Assembly (NCBI GenBank): GCA_016928815.1
Contig: JAFGJZ010000184.1
Location: 1-37,160 of the forward strand
Direction of reading: 5' to 3'
DNA from: Spirochaetota bacterium
Lineage (GTDB): Bacteria > Spirochaetota > UBA4802 > JAFGJZ01
DNA: 37,160 nucleotides
Below the pieces are notes generated by a model. The model saw only the letters and a list, made by a program, of their open reading frames with translations, made no database searches and was not told the DNA's origin. The position numbers and the translations under genes were made by a program. This document shows positions 10,375 to 19,498 of this stretch, piece after piece. Each line of letters begins with the position of its first letter. Position 1 is the stretch's first letter.

Positions 10375-11364
10375 ATGGATAACAACGGCCAACTAACATT
10401 TTCTGATGATCATCTTCAGCCGGGAATAAATGAGGCGTATAAATTTATTGAATCCGGCGATTTCAGCGAAGCGGTGGATCTCTTTAACATGCTTATTGAT
10501 GAGAAATCAGATTATCCCGGACTGTTTGAGGGATACCGCACTTCACGCTTCTGGCTTAACAGAAAATCGGAACTGCTTCTTCTGAAAGAGGGAAAAATGA
10601 CAGCAGATTTTCTCATGAACGAATGGAACCAGTTCAATTCATATGCTGAAGAAAAAAACATGACAGGCAGCACCGCATTTTCCGCCGCGCAGAAATATGT
10701 ATTTTTTACTGCCTCCGAGCATTATAAAATTGCATTCAGAAACGAGGAAAGTCCGACAGACAACTTTTCCCTGCTGTACAACCTTGCCAGATGTTTCATG
10801 GGACTTCAGGAATTTTCACATGCAGCCGAAACGCTCGAATATATCAGATCCGCCTATAAGTCGAATACTCAGATTACGGTACTTCTCGGAGAATCCTATT
10901 TTCATCTGGGCGAAACCCCGAAAAGTCTCATGTTTTTCAGAGAAGCCTTTTTCCTGAACCCGCAGGAAATAGACATGAAGGACATCAAGGCGCAGCCGAT
11001 TCTTGATCTTGCCGGAATTACCGCGAAGAACATTCCTGCCTATCAGGATATCAGGGAATGGATTCCGGTCTATGGATATATACTTGATATTTTCTATGTT
11101 AAGCACCAGCTAAGCAAACAGACGGTGGAAATATTAAAAAAAGACATTCTCAATCTTGAAAAAAGCTACCAGATGTCTTCCAAGGACAAAATTAAGGAAA
11201 CCAACATCGTTCCGAGACTGATCAACAAATATCTATGGATGTTTGATTATTTTTCCTTTCAGAATTATGATTTTGAAGCCATCACAGACATCAGAACAAG
11301 ACTGATAGAAATCGACCGCGGACTTTTTGAACCGTATTTTAAAAACAGAAAAGATAATAAATAA
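10375..11364 (+). CDS. tetratricopeptide-repeat protein, third gene of SbcD/SbcC-like operon
   Basis: Starts 4 nt after the ATPase stop; TPR-like 'NEAYKFIESGDFSEAVDLFNMLI', 'LLYNLARCFMGLQEFSHAAETLEYI', 'LGESYFHLGETPKSLMFFREAFFLNP'. Confidence 0.75.
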   Translation: MDNNGQLTFSDDHLQPGINEAYKFIESGDFSEAVDLFNMLIDEKSDYPGLFEGYRTSRFWLNRKSELLLLKEGKMTADFLMNEWNQFNSYAEEKNMTGSTAFSAAQKYVFFTASEHYKIAFRNEESPTDNFSLLYNLARCFMGLQEFSHAAETLEYIRSAYKSNTQITVLLGESYFHLGETPKSLMFFREAFFLNPQEIDMKDIKAQPILDLAGITAKNIPAYQDIREWIPVYGYILDIFYVKHQLSKQTVEILKKDILNLEKSYQMSSKDKIKETNIVPRLINKYLWMFDYFSFQNYDFEAITDIRTRLIEIDRGLFEPYFKNRKDNK

Positions 11365-11385
11365 GGAACCGCCGAACGGTTCCTT
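11363..11385. terminator. hairpin between convergent genes (possible bidirectional terminator)
   Basis: Perfect 9-bp stem AAGGAACCG / CGGTTCCTT with CCGAA loop; weak T-tail. Confidence 0.6.
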
Positions 11386-11390
11386 CATCA

Positions 11391-11996
11391 TCAGAAATTC
11401 ACAGCAAAACCATATCCCAGAAAAGCAAGAAGAAACAGAAGAAGAACGGAAACTGCAATAACCGCCGCATATGGAACCGCATAAATCAGAAAAGCATTCG
11501 GCAGATCAACAGAATAGATTTCGGAAAGCCCTCTTGATATAACATATAATGACCAGACTGACAGTAAAATGAGAAGCAGAAGAAAAAAGAAAGGCGGTGC
11601 GAAATCAATGACCGAAAAAAACAGTATCAGAGGCAGCATCAGAATTTTCGGGAAATATGAAATATTGATTATATTAATCACCCTCCTGACGCTTCCGCGT
11701 TTACCTTTAAACTGAAAGACAAGATCAATGACCGCAGATGAAAGAAAAATATTAACGAATGAACATATCACAAGAAAAATCCAGCCGTATGTTATTTTAA
11801 AATAAAAATATCCGGTCTGCGGTGAAAGAAGACTTATGGATATCAGCATGAGGATTGTTGAAATCATGGGAATCAGAAAGGTTATTCCATAAAGATGCTT
11901 TTCGCTGCCTGCGAAACGGACTGCAAGAGACCTCGGACTTGTGAGTACTTCAATCAGACTGTCCGTCCATTCTAGAGTTCGTAAGTTATTTTTCAT
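11391..11996 (-). CDS. Yip1-domain-like integral membrane protein
   Basis: ~5 TM helices, N-terminal soluble 'LEWTDSLIEVLTSPRSLAVRFAGSEKHLYGITFLIPMIST'; overlaps sppA (ATGA). Confidence 0.6.
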   Translation of the reverse strand: MKNNLRTLEWTDSLIEVLTSPRSLAVRFAGSEKHLYGITFLIPMISTILMLISISLLSPQTGYFYFKITYGWIFLVICSFVNIFLSSAVIDLVFQFKGKRGSVRRVINIINISYFPKILMLPLILFFSVIDFAPPFFFLLLLILLSVWSLYVISRGLSEIYSVDLPNAFLIYAVPYAAVIAVSVLLLFLLAFLGYGFAVNF

Positions 11997-12961
11997 GGCA
12001 GATACCTGTACTCAACAATTGAATATTTTTCTGATCCGAAAAATGAAGCAGCAGGATTGCTTATTTTAAACATGCCCTGAAGTCCTGAAAAAAACTGGTC
12101 AAAAGGTGATGCTGTTGATTCATAAACCGGAGCTCCGGCCGGAAGTTTGCCCATTTCCCTGGCCTTCTGAATTGCCTGTTCAAACCCGCCTATTGCGTCA
12201 ACAAGTTTAACTTCAACCGCTTTTGTTCCTCCCAGAATTCTTCCATCCGCATAAGGACGAATGTCGTCAATAGGAATATTTCTGCCCAGAGAAACATCTT
12301 TCAGAAACTGGTTATATGAAGAATCCACAATGTCCTGAAGAAGATCAAGTTCATCCTGGGATAATTCCCTTGAAGATGACAGGATATCCTTATATCTGCC
12401 GCTTTTAATTACATTCATCCTGATTCCAAGCTTCTGGAAAAGATCCTTGAAATTCGGAGCTGCTATTATTACCCCGATGGATCCGGTCAGGGTTCCATGG
12501 TTTGCAAAAATGTAGTCGCAGGCTGAAGCCGCATAGTATCCGCCGGATGCAGCCAGATCACCCATTGAAGCGATTACCGGCACTTTGCGTTCAGTACTGT
12601 TTCTTATGCTCATTATTTTATTAAAAATTTCCTGTGTCGCTCCGACAGTTCCGCCGGGCGAATCAATTCTGATTACTATCGCCTTGATGTCAGGATTTCT
12701 GGAATATTCATCAAGTTTTTTAATTATTCCCTCCGCACCGGAAATCTGATTTAACAATCCCTGATCTCCGTTCATCGAAATTGCGCCGGTTATGCGGACA
12801 ATTCCTACTCCCGGTCCCGTTTGAGTCAGATTAATTGCAGATTTCTGCTGAGATGTATTCATTTTCATGCTTATATCAACAAGAGATATAATTACCGAAA
12901 ATGCAATAAGTGCAAGGAGTGCTATCAGCATTTTACGCTCTTTTTCCATTTGTTCACCCAA
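11993..12961 (-). CDS. sppA: signal peptide peptidase SppA
   Basis: 'IKAIVIRIDSPGGTVGATQEIF', 'VPVIASMGDLAASGGYYAASACDYIFANHGTLTGSIGVI'; N-terminal TM. Confidence 0.93.
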   Translation of the reverse strand: MGEQMEKERKMLIALLALIAFSVIISLVDISMKMNTSQQKSAINLTQTGPGVGIVRITGAISMNGDQGLLNQISGAEGIIKKLDEYSRNPDIKAIVIRIDSPGGTVGATQEIFNKIMSIRNSTERKVPVIASMGDLAASGGYYAASACDYIFANHGTLTGSIGVIIAAPNFKDLFQKLGIRMNVIKSGRYKDILSSSRELSQDELDLLQDIVDSSYNQFLKDVSLGRNIPIDDIRPYADGRILGGTKAVEVKLVDAIGGFEQAIQKAREMGKLPAGAPVYESTASPFDQFFSGLQGMFKISNPAASFFGSEKYSIVEYRYLP

Positions 12962-13036
12962 AAAAATTTTTTATTTCTATAATCAGTATAATATGATATG
13001 ATATAAGTCAATAAATTTAAGGAATATTATTCAATA

Positions 13037-13801
13037 ATGGAATACATCGACACCCATGCCCATCTGAATTCCGATTTATTCAGTGATGACCGTGACATGA
13101 TTCTTGATTCTGCAGTTCAGCTCGGCGTGAGGGCGGTGATAAACTGCGCGACGGGTTTTGATGACTGGGAAAAAACACTAAGTCTTTCACGGGACTATCC
13201 CCTGCTAAAAAGTGCACTGGGGGTTCATCCATGGTATATCCCGGATGACTATGACATGCTGTTCAAAAAAACTGATTTCAGTATTTTCAGGGATATCACC
13301 GCAGTAGGGGAAATCGGACTGGATAAAAAATTCAGCCGCATTCCGATTGACATTCAGAAAAAGGTTTTTACAGATTTCATAATTCTGGCGAAGGAATTCA
13401 ATCTTCCCGCAACAGTTCACTGCATCAGTGCATTCGACGAGCTGATTGAAATTATTAAAAAAACGGGACCGCCTGAAAAAGGAATCGTTCTTCATGCATT
13501 CAACGGCAGCAGCGAACTCGCCGCATCTCTGATCAAATACAACATATACTTTTCCATCGGAGGTACAGTTACCTATCCGGAAAGCAGGAAAAGAAATGAA
13601 ATGATTAAAAAAATTTTTCCCGAAAGAATGATGCTTGAAACAGACTCACCCGATATTCCCGTTGCGGAAAGTACGGACAAACGCAATGTTCCCGGGAATA
13701 TTATTTTTATTGCCAAAGCAGCGGCATTAATATTGAATGAAGAAATTGGAAAAGTGGCAGCAGTAACGACAGATACCGCCCGCCGCATATTCGGAGTATA
13801 A
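13037..13801 (+). CDS. TatD family hydrolase
   Basis: 'YIDTHAHLNSDLF', 'LGVHPWYI', 'AVGEIGLDKKF', 'ATVHCISAF', 'VLHAFNG', 'LETDSPDIP'. Confidence 0.93.
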   Translation: MEYIDTHAHLNSDLFSDDRDMILDSAVQLGVRAVINCATGFDDWEKTLSLSRDYPLLKSALGVHPWYIPDDYDMLFKKTDFSIFRDITAVGEIGLDKKFSRIPIDIQKKVFTDFIILAKEFNLPATVHCISAFDELIEIIKKTGPPEKGIVLHAFNGSSELAASLIKYNIYFSIGGTVTYPESRKRNEMIKKIFPERMMLETDSPDIPVAESTDKRNVPGNIIFIAKAAALILNEEIGKVAAVTTDTARRIFGV

Positions 13802-14512
13802 ATGAGATTTTCCCGCAGCAGACTGCTTCTTGGCAGTGAAAATATTGAAAGACTTAAAAACACTCACGCCGCTGTATTCGGTATCGGCGGTGTCGGAAGC
13901 TACACTGCAGAAGCACTGGCCAGAGCCGGAATCGGCGAGATTTCACTTTTTGACTGCGACATCGTCGACATTACGAATGTTAACCGGCAGATATATGCTC
14001 TTAATTCAACTGTCGGAAAACTCAAAACTGAAACTGCAAGAACCAGAATTTTAGATATTAATCCGGAATGTAAAATAAATATATTCAGTGACCTCCTTAC
14101 TGATGAAAATATTTCATCATTTTTTAACGGATTCACTCATGCTGTTGATGCTATTGATACTGTCTCTGCAAAATCTGAATTGATATATCAATTATCTTCA
14201 AAAAAAATAACATTTATATCTTCAATGGGAAGTGCAAATAAGATGAATCCGGAAAAAGTATATATTACTGATATTTCAAAAACACATAACTGCCCTCTTG
14301 CGAGAGTCATGAGGAAAAAACTGAAAGAAAAAAATATCTATAAAAATGTCCCTGTAGTTTTCAGTGATGAAATATTTGACAACGGCAATATTATTCCTGA
14401 AATTAAAAATGAAATTACCGGCAAAAGACCGCAGGGCACAATATCATACATGCCGGCGGTTTTCGGGTTATATGCGGCATCATTTATCATAAGAAAAATT
14501 GTTGAAAAGTGA
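13802..14512 (+). CDS. tcdA: tRNA threonylcarbamoyladenosine dehydratase (ThiF/E1-like)
   Basis: 'RFSRSRLLLGSENIERLKNTHAAVFGIGGVGSYTAEALARAGIGEISLFDCDIVDITNVNRQIYAL'; directly abuts tatD-like gene. Confidence 0.9.
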   Translation: MRFSRSRLLLGSENIERLKNTHAAVFGIGGVGSYTAEALARAGIGEISLFDCDIVDITNVNRQIYALNSTVGKLKTETARTRILDINPECKINIFSDLLTDENISSFFNGFTHAVDAIDTVSAKSELIYQLSSKKITFISSMGSANKMNPEKVYITDISKTHNCPLARVMRKKLKEKNIYKNVPVVFSDEIFDNGNIIPEIKNEITGKRPQGTISYMPAVFGLYAASFIIRKIVEK

Positions 14513-15183
14513 GAATCATGAAGAGAAGAAAGATGGTAATTACAGGACTTAAAAGTTTCGTCAATATTTTCTTCATTAAAAAAGAAAACGGATACATCAT
14601 GGTAGATACCGGAATGAACAGCAAAGCGGTTGATTCCGCATTCCGGGGAACAGGCATCTCACCTGATCTGGTTTCACATATCATAATTACGCACGGCCAC
14701 CAGGATCATTACGGAGGAGCAGCTCACGCACGTGAACTGACCGGTGCTTCCGTCATCGCACATGAATCGGCTCTGGAGGCAATGCGCTCCGGTACGTCGG
14801 AAAAACTCATTTCACACAGCATGACAGGCCGCATAATCAGTTTTCTTATGCCGAAACAGAAAGTCAGACCTGTTGAAGCGGACATAATAATTCAGGATGA
14901 ATTCAGTCTTCAGGACGGCGACCATGCAATCAGAATTCTACACACACCGGGACACTCGAAAGGATCTGTAAGTATTGTTCTTGAATCGGGGGAGATTTTC
15001 TGCGGTGACCTTTTACGAGGCAGACCGGGGAAACTGAATTTTTCAATATGGTATGATAATTACGATGACATGGTTGAAAGCCTCAGAAAGATTGAAGCTC
15101 TTGAACCTGAAATAATTTACCTTTCACACGGAAGCCCTATCACAAATGAAGATTTAGGGAATTTCCTTGCGAATTTAAAATGA
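14509..15183 (+). CDS. MBL-fold metallo-hydrolase
   Basis: 'IITHGHQDHYGGAAHAREL' HxHxDH motif, 'HTPGHSKGSVSIVL', 'CGDLL', 'YLSHGSPI'. GTG start at 14509 overlaps tcdA stop; alternative ATG at 14518. Confidence 0.92.
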   Translation: MRIMKRRKMVITGLKSFVNIFFIKKENGYIMVDTGMNSKAVDSAFRGTGISPDLVSHIIITHGHQDHYGGAAHARELTGASVIAHESALEAMRSGTSEKLISHSMTGRIISFLMPKQKVRPVEADIIIQDEFSLQDGDHAIRILHTPGHSKGSVSIVLESGEIFCGDLLRGRPGKLNFSIWYDNYDDMVESLRKIEALEPEIIYLSHGSPITNEDLGNFLANLK

Positions 15184-15226
15184 TGATTATAAATTACAGG
15201 TTACGGTTATGTAAAGCTGCCATACC
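15097..15226. repeat. imperfect direct repeat, copy A (3' end of MBL gene plus downstream)
   Basis: Shares GCTCTTGAACCTGAAATAAT and ATGATGaTTATAAATTACAGGTTACGGTTATG with copy B at 15901-16016. Confidence 0.9.
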
Positions 15227-15294
15227 GGAGTCAATGAGTGAGTAATAAACTTAAACACAGAATTTAAATATACTCTACTATGAGGTAATGTTAA

Positions 15295-15891
15295 ATGAAA
15301 AGTTTTATTCTATGCCCTGATACGGAAGTATCACCGGCACTGACACTAAGCGATAATGGCACATGCAACGAGATGATTTGGGAAAATGGAGGCAGCATCA
15401 ATACAGCTGATTACAATTTATCAAACCTTGAATTTTTATGTGAGACTTTGCCTGCAGGTAAAATTACTGATTATGCAGTAAGCGACACGGGCTGTTCAGT
15501 TATATCAGAACAGTTCAAAAATTTTATGGATGATCTTGGTATCGTTAATATTCAATATTTTAAAGCTTCTGTAACTGAACAGGAGGGGAAACCGGCAAAA
15601 ACCGGTTATTATGCTGCCAATATTACCGGCTTGATTGACTGCATAGACAGAAACGCATCTGAAATGGAAGCCGAACCTGATAAAAATGGAGAGTACACTA
15701 TTATATTTGGAATAAAAAAGTTAGTGTTAAAAAACAACATTACCAGCACCGGCCATATTTTCAGAGCTGCACATTTTACACGGCTTATTCTGGTTGATGA
15801 GTTTTTAAAACAAAAAATTGATGAATCCTCTCTTGAAGGCATAAAACTTATATCACCGGAGCGATGGGATGGCTTTTATGGCGAAATTTAA
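15295..15891 (+). CDS. Imm11 (DUF1629)-like immunity protein, orphan
   Basis: 'TGCSVISEQFKNFMDDLGIVNIQYFKA', 'GYYAANITGLIDCIDRNASEMEAE', 'GIKKLVLKNNITSTGHIFRAAHFTRLILVDEFLKQKIDESSLEGIKLISPERW' resembles the Imm11/MXAN_0049 immunity domain architecture. By-eye assignment. Confidence 0.7.
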   Translation: MKSFILCPDTEVSPALTLSDNGTCNEMIWENGGSINTADYNLSNLEFLCETLPAGKITDYAVSDTGCSVISEQFKNFMDDLGIVNIQYFKASVTEQEGKPAKTGYYAANITGLIDCIDRNASEMEAEPDKNGEYTIIFGIKKLVLKNNITSTGHIFRAAHFTRLILVDEFLKQKIDESSLEGIKLISPERWDGFYGEI

Positions 15892-15900
15892 GATGAATAG

Positions 15901-16016
15901 GCTCTTGAACCTGAAATAATAACCTGTCATACAGAAGCTGCATCGCAAATAAATATTTAGGGATTTAAAATGATGTTTATAAATTACAGGTTACGGTTAT
16001 GAATGTTTTTCATACC
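15901..16016. repeat. imperfect direct repeat, copy B (decayed duplicate of MBL gene 3' end)
   Basis: Aligns to 15097-15226 with substitutions, a 1-nt deletion and a ~13-nt deletion; last 32 nt before 16001 match at 31/32. Confidence 0.9.
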
Positions 16017-16032
16017 ACTCTTTTCCTGCCGG

Positions 16033-17424
16033 TCATATTCCCAGTATCAGCTTTGCGCATGTAAAATATATTGTGATTCCGCCCATGTCAACGAGTGTAG
16101 CAAGTGCGGGCGATGAAAATACCGCCGGGTCAATTTTCATTTTAGTCGCAAGAATCGGAATTATGGCCCCGAAAACAGTTGACCATATAACCTGAATGGC
16201 AAGTGCAAGTGATATTACGAAAGCAATTAAACTTATTGAAAACTGTACGGGTATGTCCTCACCCTGCGAAAAAAGCATTACTCTTCCGTAAGTCATCAGA
16301 GCAAGACAGATACTTAAAAGAAAACTTATTGCGAATTCCTTTTTTATTACTCTGAAAATGTCCTCCGATTTCAGTTCATTCAGAGAGAGTGAGCGCAGAA
16401 CAACGGTAGCTGACTGTGAACCCGTATTACCGCCCGCAGCATTAAGCAGAGGCATGTAAAAGGAAAGAACAATCAGCGCTTCAAGAGTGCTCTGAAAACC
16501 CTGGATAATCATTCCGGTAAGAAGGCCGAATCCGCCGAGAATGATGACCCATACGACGCGCTTTTTAAAGTGATTCATTACCGGAACTTCAAGATATGTT
16601 TTTTCCGAAACAGCACCGCTGATACCCATCAGTCGTTCCATATCCTCTGTCTGTTCATCCTGAATAATGTCAATAGCGTCATCATAGGTGATAATTCCGA
16701 TTATCCTGTGCTGCATGTCAATTACGGGAATAGCGATAAGGTCATATTCCTGAATGAGGTTTGCGGCAACTTCCTGATCCTCGTCAACTCCGGTGGTTAT
16801 CATATCCGTTTTCATCAGCTGGCCGAGTTTTTCCTTGGGTTTTGAAACAATAAGTTTTCTGAGAGATATGAAACCAAGAAGAGTATTGTCATCAGCAGTA
16901 ACATAATTATAGTAAATCGTTTCTTTCGACGGAGCAAACCGGCGGATCTTCCGGATTGCGTTTTCAACAGTATCGTTTTCATTAAGATCAACGAAGTCCG
17001 TGGTCATTATCGCTCCGTTTGTTCCTTCCCTGTATGACGTAAGACTCAGAATGTCAGTTCTTTCCTTCGGAGGGAGAAAAAGCAGAAGTTTATCAGCAAC
17101 ATTTTTTTCAAGGTGCTTGAAAAGATCGGCACGGTCGTCATTTGACATCGGGAGAAGCAGATCGCGGACTTTTTCCCTTGCGCCTGACACAATCATCGCG
17201 ACCTGAACATCCATATCCATGTAAGTAAATATTTCCGCACGCCTGTTGGGTTCGAAAACATTTATAATCTGCCAGATTTCATCCGGAGTATGCATTGAAA
17301 GATATTCAGCAACTTCCTTTTCATGAAGATCAATGAAAAATTCTTTAAGGAGTTTAAATTTCTTTTTCCGTAAAATTTCCCGGATTTCCGGAACAAGCAA
17401 AGGATTTTTCATGGGAACCTCCAT
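16033..17424 (-). CDS. mgtE: magnesium transporter MgtE
   Basis: N-terminal MgtE_N helical domain, CBS pair ('LMKTDMITTGVDEDQEVAANLIQEYDLIAIPVID'), TM domain 'PLLNAAGGNTGSQSATVVLRSLSL'. Confidence 0.96.
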   Translation of the reverse strand: MEVPMKNPLLVPEIREILRKKKFKLLKEFFIDLHEKEVAEYLSMHTPDEIWQIINVFEPNRRAEIFTYMDMDVQVAMIVSGAREKVRDLLLPMSNDDRADLFKHLEKNVADKLLLFLPPKERTDILSLTSYREGTNGAIMTTDFVDLNENDTVENAIRKIRRFAPSKETIYYNYVTADDNTLLGFISLRKLIVSKPKEKLGQLMKTDMITTGVDEDQEVAANLIQEYDLIAIPVIDMQHRIIGIITYDDAIDIIQDEQTEDMERLMGISGAVSEKTYLEVPVMNHFKKRVVWVIILGGFGLLTGMIIQGFQSTLEALIVLSFYMPLLNAAGGNTGSQSATVVLRSLSLNELKSEDIFRVIKKEFAISFLLSICLALMTYGRVMLFSQGEDIPVQFSISLIAFVISLALAIQVIWSTVFGAIIPILATKMKIDPAVFSSPALATLVDMGGITIYFTCAKLILGI

Positions 17425-17527
17425 CGGACAAGTGTACCGGTAGTTGCCAATTTTATCATAAAAAGGATTTTAGGCAACTTAAAAAAAGAAGCCTTTAAAT
17501 AAATAACAGATTAACATGCAAATATTC

Positions 17528-17556
17528 TTGACAGATGATTATTAATTACATAATTT
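17528..17556 (+). promoter_or_regulatory. predicted sigma70-type promoter
   Basis: TTGACA (17528-17533), 17-nt spacer, TAATTT (17551-17556), ~20 nt upstream of an ATG preceded by AGGAG. Confidence 0.7.
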
Positions 17557-17575
17557 TAAAAAAAGGAGAAAGAAA

Positions 17576-17749
17576 ATGAGTATCAGAGAATTCTACAGAT
17601 TACTTGTAAAAAACAACTCAAATGAACCTGAATATTCAATTTCCGGCAATGGAATAATTCATATAAATTCATCAGAACTGAGTAAATCTGAAAAAGTCAG
17701 AAATACAGCTAAAGCTATATTACAAAACCGTAATAAACTGATTCATTAA
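17576..17749 (+). CDS. small protein, 57 aa (not in supplied ORF track)
   Basis: AAGGAGAAAGAAA-ATG; translates MSIREFYRLLVKNNSNEPEYSISGNGIIHINSSELSKSEKVRNTAKAILQNRNKLIH*; TAATG overlap with the next ORF; promoter at 17528. Confidence 0.75.
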   Translation: MSIREFYRLLVKNNSNEPEYSISGNGIIHINSSELSKSEKVRNTAKAILQNRNKLIH

Positions 17750-18534
17750 TGACCACAATTCCACTGCTCCTAATTTCATTAATTTCAGGATATAATTTTG
17801 CGTCCAACTGCAGCTTTACACGATATTCACTATCAAGAAAACAAGGGTATAGTTTATACTTTTCGGCAGCACTTTATGGTCTCATTTTGTTATTTTTTTC
17901 ATTTATCATTCTGTCATCATTTAACATAATCGGAAAAGACAATAATTCAGTTAAAATTCTTTTTTTCAGCTTTTACGGTAATTTATCAGATGACCCTACT
18001 CAAAATCGCATATTTCTTGATTCACTGCTGCTTGCAGTTTCAACAATTACAGCCGGTTTTCTGTATTTACCTCTGAACATACTAATGAAAATTCCCGTTC
18101 TGAAGCGCATTGCTTTCGAAAGCGCCATAAAAAACCGCGACTTTGAAAAATTAATCTGGCGGGCAATACGCACCAACTGCCTCATACAAATAACAAATTC
18201 CAACAATAAGGTTTACATCGGATATGTCATCAGAACAATTGATCCTGCATTCGAACGCACCGAATTAAGAATGCTTCCTGTTCTGAGTGGTTATAGAAAC
18301 ACTGAAGGTTCAATTGTATTTAAAAATATGTATACCGTTGTATTGAAAAAACTTCAGAACAATCCCATTGAAGATATAACCAATGAAACCGAATTAAATT
18401 CCACAGGTCTGGCAGATTTTGAAATAGTTCTTCCATATTCCGAAATAAGACATACCGGGTTATTTGATTACAAAGTTTATGTTGATACAAATGAATCATT
18501 TAAAAATAAAAGAACAGGAATCCGGAAAAAATAA
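17749..18534 (+). CDS. hypothetical membrane protein with C-terminal beta-rich soluble domain
   Basis: Several hydrophobic N-terminal segments, then 'LIQITNSNNKVYIGYVIRTIDPAFERTELRMLPVLSGYRNTEGSIVFKNMYTVVLKKL'; coupled to the upstream 57-aa ORF. Confidence 0.7.
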   Translation: MTTIPLLLISLISGYNFASNCSFTRYSLSRKQGYSLYFSAALYGLILLFFSFIILSSFNIIGKDNNSVKILFFSFYGNLSDDPTQNRIFLDSLLLAVSTITAGFLYLPLNILMKIPVLKRIAFESAIKNRDFEKLIWRAIRTNCLIQITNSNNKVYIGYVIRTIDPAFERTELRMLPVLSGYRNTEGSIVFKNMYTVVLKKLQNNPIEDITNETELNSTGLADFEIVLPYSEIRHTGLFDYKVYVDTNESFKNKRTGIRKK

Positions 18535-18538
18535 GAAA

Positions 18539-19294
18539 TCAGTGATCAATACCGTATTTGCGATAAATTTGACGGAGAGTACCGTTTTTTCTGATAATTT
18601 CCAGACCTGAATTAAACTGCTTAAGTAAATTTATGCTTCCCGGATATTTTTTTGAAACCATAATTTTATAATTTACAGCAGATACAAAGTCCCGGTCTAA
18701 AATTTCAAAATCATCAGTATTTTCCGGAAAAATCCGTCTGATAGAGTCTATCATTACCACTTCATTATCAATAATGAAATCAATTCTTCCCGCCTGAAGC
18801 TTCAGCAATGATAAATCAAAATTATCGGTTTCTTCATAATTTATTTTATCATTTTTCAATGGAGCAGTAATTCTCAAGGACCCTATAGTCGTTCCGATAT
18901 TATACCCTGAAAAATCCTTTACCTGTTTAAATATAAAATTCAATGTTTTTTTATTCTTTTTATATTTCAAAACCGAAATCGAAGAGGATACAATCACATT
19001 GGAGAAATAAAAATTTTCCTTCCTTTCAGGAACATCCGCAAAAGGAAAAGTCGCAAAACTTTTCCCCTGTTCAACATATAATTCAGCTCTTCGCCATGGG
19101 TAAAAGCTATACTCAGGTACTAAGTCAACAGCATCACAGGCAGCTGTTATAATTTCAGATGCCATACCGTAATTCTCAAGATTTTCACCTGTATAAGGCC
19201 TCCATTCTCCGATTGCAAATGGAACTTTATGTTCTGCAGAAATTACTGCTAAAGACGGAAAAAATATAATGATAATTAAAAATTTTTTAACCAT
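18539..19294 (-). CDS. periplasmic substrate-binding protein, SBP_bac_3-like (orphan)
   Basis: Signal peptide 'VKKFLIIIIFFPSLAVISA'; 'WRPYTGENLENYGMASEIITAACDAVDLVPEYSFYPWRRAE'; 'NGTLRQIYRKYG' C-term. Start placed at internal Met (ORF opens at 19324). Confidence 0.8.
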   Translation of the reverse strand: MVKKFLIIIIFFPSLAVISAEHKVPFAIGEWRPYTGENLENYGMASEIITAACDAVDLVPEYSFYPWRRAELYVEQGKSFATFPFADVPERKENFYFSNVIVSSSISVLKYKKNKKTLNFIFKQVKDFSGYNIGTTIGSLRITAPLKNDKINYEETDNFDLSLLKLQAGRIDFIIDNEVVMIDSIRRIFPENTDDFEILDRDFVSAVNYKIMVSKKYPGSINLLKQFNSGLEIIRKNGTLRQIYRKYGIDH

Positions 19295-19498
19295 ATTCTC
19301 CTCTTCCGGTAATTTATAATCCACAGAAATCCATAAATATTCTTAATCGTAAATATTACCGAAAAACTGTTATAACAAACCAAAAATTCCGGAAAGCATG
19401 AAAAAACTTACCCTGCAGAAAATATATAACATCACTGTATATGATAGCACTGCAAAAGAAAACTTCAATAATATATATTATCTCAAATGAAACCCGTG

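Noticed and set aside
12961-13036. TATAAT-rich, TATGATATGATATAAG tract between sppA and the tatD-like gene, considered as a short tandem repeat
   Set aside because: Only two to three imperfect 7-nt units; more simply an AT-rich divergent promoter region.
17442-17479. AGTTGCC...GGCAACT inverted repeat upstream of mgtE, considered as a magnesium (M-box) riboswitch
   Set aside because: The intergenic space is too short and lacks recognisable M-box conserved segments; only a 7-bp stem with a long AT loop.
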